Positions 60,847 through 64,000 of a stretch of DNA of 64,000 nt are shown piece after piece (the stretch's first letter is position 1; every line of letters begins with the position of its first letter). Origin of the DNA: JAWOLE01 sp963815655 (GTDB lineage Bacteria; Acidobacteriota; Thermoanaerobaculia; UBA5066; Gp7-AA6). Below the pieces are notes generated by a model that was given only the letters and a program-made list of their open reading frames with translations, was not told where the DNA came from and searched no databases. The translations under genes were made by a program, and so were the position numbers. The DNA lies in contig CAWFHK010000001.1 of NCBI GenBank assembly GCA_963815655.1, positions 496,001 through 560,000 of the forward strand, read 5' to 3'.

Positions 60847-61305
60847 TTAGTGGGCGGAAGGAGCGGGGGGAGGGGTCGCCGGGCTCGGAGGGACTGATTC
60901 CGGCACCTTGCGCAGCGCCCGGATAGAGAGGATGACTTCGTCGATCTGCCGGCCCGAGAGGGTGTGTCCCCAGGGAGGCATCAGGGCGGATAGCCCGACG
61001 CCGGCGCCGCCGCGGCGGATCGTGTCGGCCAGCTCCGCATCGCTCTTCTTCTTCTGAAACGCGGGATCGGAGAGGTCGCGGGGGCGGGGATCCAGGTTGA
61101 ACGCGTTGAATCCGTCTCCGGCGCCGGTCTCGCCGTGACATGTCTGGCAGTAGTGGCGGTAGGTGCCCTTGCCGAGGCGCAGCTCGTAGGAGTCCAGGGG
61201 CGCCTTCGCCGCCGCGGTTTTCGGCGCGGGCCGTTTCGTCGAGCAGGCCGCGATCCCCAGGAGCAGAGCGAGGCCGACCCGGCTCCACAGGCGGAGCATC
61301 CTCAT
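60847..61305 (-). CDS. monoheme c-type cytochrome lipoprotein
   Basis: A 152-residue protein with signal peptide and lipobox (LLLGIAACSTK), one heme site CQTCHGETGAG, and a distal Met in LMPPWGHTLS. It should pass electrons in the periplasm. ATG at 61305 overlaps the stop of the multiheme gene (ATGA), so coupled. Pro-rich C-terminal tail. Confidence 0.9.
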   Translation of the reverse strand: MRMLRLWSRVGLALLLGIAACSTKRPAPKTAAAKAPLDSYELRLGKGTYRHYCQTCHGETGAGDGFNAFNLDPRPRDLSDPAFQKKKSDAELADTIRRGGAGVGLSALMPPWGHTLSGRQIDEVILSIRALRKVPESVPPSPATPPPAPSAH

Positions 61306-63311
61306 CGCGGTCCTCCCGCCGCCGCCGGGGCGGGAGTCTCGCGGAGTGTCCCGAGATATGCGGTCAACCGCAGGGCGTCGGTGTCCGTCAGGCCGTAGTT
61401 GGGACAGCGCACGTCCCCCCGCCAGCGCTGCGGCCCCTTCAGCCACGTAAAGATCCAGCCGCTCTTCAATCTCCTGCCCGTGTCCGTGAGCGGCGGTCCG
61501 TAATAACCGCCCGAGGAGCCGAGGATGTGGCAGGCGCGGCACCCGAGGGTCGCGTAGAGTCGCTGACCCTCCGCCGGATCGGCGTCGGAGGTCGGCCTCC
61601 CTTCGAAGGGGTTCCGAGGAATCTTCGGATCCAGATAGAAGCTCTCGAAGGCGTCGGCGAGAGCCGTCGCTTCCTCTTTCGGCATGCGCAGGACCGGCAT
61701 CCTCTCCTCGAGAATCGGGCGCAGCGAATACGAGAGCGTCAGATAGTCGATCAGCCAGTCGCGCTGGACCTTGCTCCCCTCGTAGGTCAGGGGAGCGGTC
61801 GAGATGTCTCCTCCCGCTTCTCCGATGTGGTGGCAGGAGAGACACCGGTACCGGTCGATGAGCGCGCCGACGGGACCGCCCGGCAGCAGGGAGGCGACGC
61901 GGGGGGGGGCCCACCGGTAGGGCTCGGGGACCGGTTGCGAGGCGAGCGAGAGAAGGGCGGTAACCACGGCCCGCCTCTCCTCCGGATTGAACTCGTACGA
62001 GGGCATCCGCAGTCCCTGGGCGAACGAGCGGGGGGAGTCGATCTTGGCGGCGAGCCAGGCGGGGAGTGTGCGCTCGAGGTCGGTCCGCCGGCCGAAGTCG
62101 AGCGACGAGGCCTTCTTGTCGCCGATGCCGTTCAGCTCCGGGCCGAACTTCTCCTCCGAGCCGCTCGGCTCCGAGTGGCAGGCGAAGCAGCCGGCGACCC
62201 GGAAGAGCTTCTCCCCCTTTTCGGCCAGGGTCTGGTTGACACGGACCGGCGCGAGCATGTCCTTGGGAGCGTCGAAGTCGCGCAGCTCGTCTTCGATGTA
62301 GGCCACGACGTCGCGCGATTCGGTTTCCGAGAAGTGATAGCGGGGCATCTTGGTCCGCGGATAGAAAGACTGCGGGTCGCGCAGAAAAGCGAGCAGCCAG
62401 CCGCGCGTCGCCCAGGAGGCGACCTTCGAGAGCTCGGGCGCCGAGCCGTTGCCCTTCCCTTCCACCGTGTGGCACGAGATGCAGCGCGACTCCGAGAACA
62501 GCTTCTTTCCGTTCGCGGCGTCGCCGGCGGGCTCCTCGCCGGCGGATTGGATCCGGTTCGCCACGTCCCAGGGAACCGGCTGGTTGAAGAGGTAGTGCGA
62601 AAGCTCCTCGATCTCCTGGTCCGTCAGATGGAAATTCGGCATCGTGGCGTTGGGGTCCACGGTCCGCGGGCCGCGCAGCCAGAGCTTCAGCCACGTCCCG
62701 CCCGTCTTCATGGAGACCGTTGTCAGGGGAGGCGCCGGAGAACGGAAGCTCTCCTGGCCGCGGACGGCGTGGCAGGCGAAGCAGCCGGACCGGTCCATGA
62801 GAGCCCGGCCGCGCGAGAGGAGGGGAGCCTCCGGGACGGTCTGGGCGGAGTGACAGCGGCCGCATCCCGCTTCCAGATAGGCCGCGGGCGTCATGGGCGG
62901 GCCGGCGTCGGCCGCCGTTCCGTGAGCCTCCTCGGTCGAGGTCGCCGGCCCTTGCCCGCCGTGGCACGAGGTGCAGCCGAAGCGGTCGAACGCGTCGGGC
63001 GTGTGCGCGGTCTCCACGTGAGAGCGCAGAGGCTCCGCGACCCCCTTCATGAGGGTGTCCGCCACGCCCAGGTGGCAGGTGGTGCAGCGGTCCACCCGGT
63101 CCTCAAAGTCCCGGAGCCACACCTGCTGGATGGCGACCGGGCGCCGCTCGTACTCCTGGGCGGCCTTGAGGCTCCTGGCGCGGGACATGCCGAGCACGCG
63201 ATACCTCCGCTGCACCGACCGGTACGATGAGAGAGCGCTCTTGGCGGGGGAGACGGCGAGGACCGCCAGAAAGAGGAGGCTCGTCGCGGCGAAGAGGCGG
63301 CGCAGAGGCAA
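61302..63311 (-). CDS. octaheme c-type cytochrome
   Basis: A 669-residue secreted protein with a signal-like N-terminus and eight CxxCH sites: CTTCH, CTSCH, CGRCH, CFACH, CISCH, CFACH, CLSCH and CRACH. Several modules repeat the pattern Pro...Met (e.g. MPNFHLTDQEIEEL, MPRYHFSETES), so it is built from tandem monoheme units. Partner of the cytochrome b downstream, likely a quinol-oxidising complex. TTG at 63311 has AAGGAGAG upstream. Confidence 0.88.
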   Translation of the reverse strand: MPLRRLFAATSLLFLAVLAVSPAKSALSSYRSVQRRYRVLGMSRARSLKAAQEYERRPVAIQQVWLRDFEDRVDRCTTCHLGVADTLMKGVAEPLRSHVETAHTPDAFDRFGCTSCHGGQGPATSTEEAHGTAADAGPPMTPAAYLEAGCGRCHSAQTVPEAPLLSRGRALMDRSGCFACHAVRGQESFRSPAPPLTTVSMKTGGTWLKLWLRGPRTVDPNATMPNFHLTDQEIEELSHYLFNQPVPWDVANRIQSAGEEPAGDAANGKKLFSESRCISCHTVEGKGNGSAPELSKVASWATRGWLLAFLRDPQSFYPRTKMPRYHFSETESRDVVAYIEDELRDFDAPKDMLAPVRVNQTLAEKGEKLFRVAGCFACHSEPSGSEEKFGPELNGIGDKKASSLDFGRRTDLERTLPAWLAAKIDSPRSFAQGLRMPSYEFNPEERRAVVTALLSLASQPVPEPYRWAPPRVASLLPGGPVGALIDRYRCLSCHHIGEAGGDISTAPLTYEGSKVQRDWLIDYLTLSYSLRPILEERMPVLRMPKEEATALADAFESFYLDPKIPRNPFEGRPTSDADPAEGQRLYATLGCRACHILGSSGGYYGPPLTDTGRRLKSGWIFTWLKGPQRWRGDVRCPNYGLTDTDALRLTAYLGTLRETPAPAAAGGPR

Positions 63312-63329
63312 GGGTCTCTCCTTCCCGCC

Positions 63330-64000
63330 CTATCCGAACACCGCCGCGTTCCACGGCCAGACGAGAGACCAGCCGGGACCCCGGAAGAAAGTGCCGATGA
63401 CGGTCAGGATCGTGGCGATCACCACGAACCAGGTCATGATCCATTCCGGCAGCGTCACCCGCGCGAGGCGCTGTCGCAGTCGTCCTCCGTTCTCCCCTCC
63501 GCGAGCGGCGAAGGTCGCCGCCGCGATGAGGAGCGTGGGAACCACGATCGGCCAGCACGCGAAGGCGGCGAAGAGCGCGGACAGAAGAAGCGTGACGGCG
63601 CCGAGCGCGGCCGCGGTTGGTCCCGGCCGCGAGGCCCAGAGCGGGCCGGCCTTCAGGTTGACCCGCGCATACGGGATCACGGCGAGCGCGATCACGACGA
63701 CCAACGGCATGAGGACGCCGGCCACGACGGGGGGGAAGTAGTGGAGCAGCTCCTGCAGCCCCAGGAAGTACCAGGGGGCCTTGGCGGGGTTGGGCGTCTC
63801 CAGAGGGTTCGCGATGCCCTGCAGGGGAGCGTCGAAGAGGATCGCGGCGAGGGCGAGCCCGATGACGACGATCTGGAAGAGGATCACCTCGCGCACGATC
63901 AAGTGCGGGAAGGTCATCACCCAGCGTTCCTCCCGACGGCGGACGGCCGGCCGGATGTCCGGGCGCACGAGCGCGACGCGGCGCGGGGTTTCGAGGGGAT
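63330..64000 (-). CDS. cytochrome b C-terminal domain protein (partial, cut at window edge)
   Basis: The frame is open to the right edge. The visible 213 or so residues contain LETPNPAKAPWYFLGLQELL, the PEWY-type quinone-site region, and four membrane helices (VAGVLMPLVVVIALAVIPY; ALGAVTLLLSALFAAFACW; IVVPTLLIAAATFAA; WIMTWFVVIATILTVIG). It corresponds to the C-terminal part (subunit IV) of cytochrome b. A separate start at MTFPHLIVRE is possible. Confidence 0.88.
   Translation of the reverse strand, partial: PLETPRRVALVRPDIRPAVRRREERWVMTFPHLIVREVILFQIVVIGLALAAILFDAPLQGIANPLETPNPAKAPWYFLGLQELLHYFPPVVAGVLMPLVVVIALAVIPYARVNLKAGPLWASRPGPTAAALGAVTLLLSALFAAFACWPIVVPTLLIAAATFAARGGENGGRLRQRLARVTLPEWIMTWFVVIATILTVIGTFFRGPGWSLVWPWNAAVFG

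Overview
The window is GC-rich bacterial chromosome, densely coding on both strands. The lineage cannot be proven from sequence alone. An Acidobacteriota-like organism is suggested by a Ser/Thr kinase-TPR protein of the kind common there, a heme-rich cytochrome b/multiheme c complex, BON lipoproteins, a methylmalonyl-CoA mutase and short GC-rich hairpin repeats between genes. Many genes carry a TANAAT-like -10 box only 6-9 nt before the start codon, so leaderless or near-leaderless transcripts look frequent.

Layout. 1-9.0 kb: thiamine-dependent 2-oxoacid dehydrogenase E1 genes (beta cut by the window edge), a glycosyltransferase and radical SAM pair, two BON lipoproteins each behind a candidate sigma-54 promoter, methylmalonyl-CoA mutase large subunit, a hemerythrin-like protein, a VapBC module and a membrane-anchored Cys-rich protein.

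9.2-22.6 kb: an integrated element. It has a tyrosine integrase, an excisionase-like HTH protein, a large terminase, a chimeric DnaB-N/RecA-type helicase beside a 12-copy iteron cluster, and small phage-like genes, but no recognisable capsid, portal or tail genes. It lies at a tRNA-Leu(CAG) gene. An 8.5 kb internal part, including the intact tRNA, is flanked by 129 bp near-perfect inverted repeats. Flipping this part in silico restores a standard order: tRNA (attL), terminase, helicase, integrase, then the tRNA 3' tail (attR). The inverted repeats contain tRNA-Leu 5' halves with their own promoter, joined to two hairpins.

22.6-32.5 kb: a possible second island ending at another tRNA 3' tail (32.4 kb). 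It has a PAS-PAS sigma-54 activator, two sigma-54 promoters each with a palindromic upstream site at identical distance, a STAS protein, DUF1269 and HdeD-like membrane proteins, and a three-gene operon of lipase, metallophosphoesterase and a USP/phospholipase D fusion. This looks like an envelope or stress regulon.

32.6-47.5 kb: a HicAB module whose HicA is fused to an upstream protein, a short asparaginase, a response regulator, RNase R, a DUF2155 lipoprotein, the GTPase Der, a MerR regulator, remnants of an M1 peptidase and an alpha/beta hydrolase, a globin, a secreted beta-propeller, a methyltransferase, DUF4236, and a Ser/Thr kinase-TPR gene broken by a frameshift.

47.6-51.7 kb: a small island between 175 bp direct repeats that hold the 3' end of tRNA-Pro(GGG). 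It carries FitAB/VapBC, HicBA, SnoaL-like, PepSY and DUF302 genes and no integrase.

51.7-64 kb: core genes. These are a QueD/PTPS-like protein, PspC, SurE, two Spy-like periplasmic proteins, a fused E1 alpha-beta dehydrogenase, Pcm, acylphosphatase, Apt, a REC-GGDEF(degenerate)-EAL protein, a secreted protein, tRNA-Arg(CCU), and a c-type cytochrome/multiheme/cytochrome b cluster that runs off the right edge.
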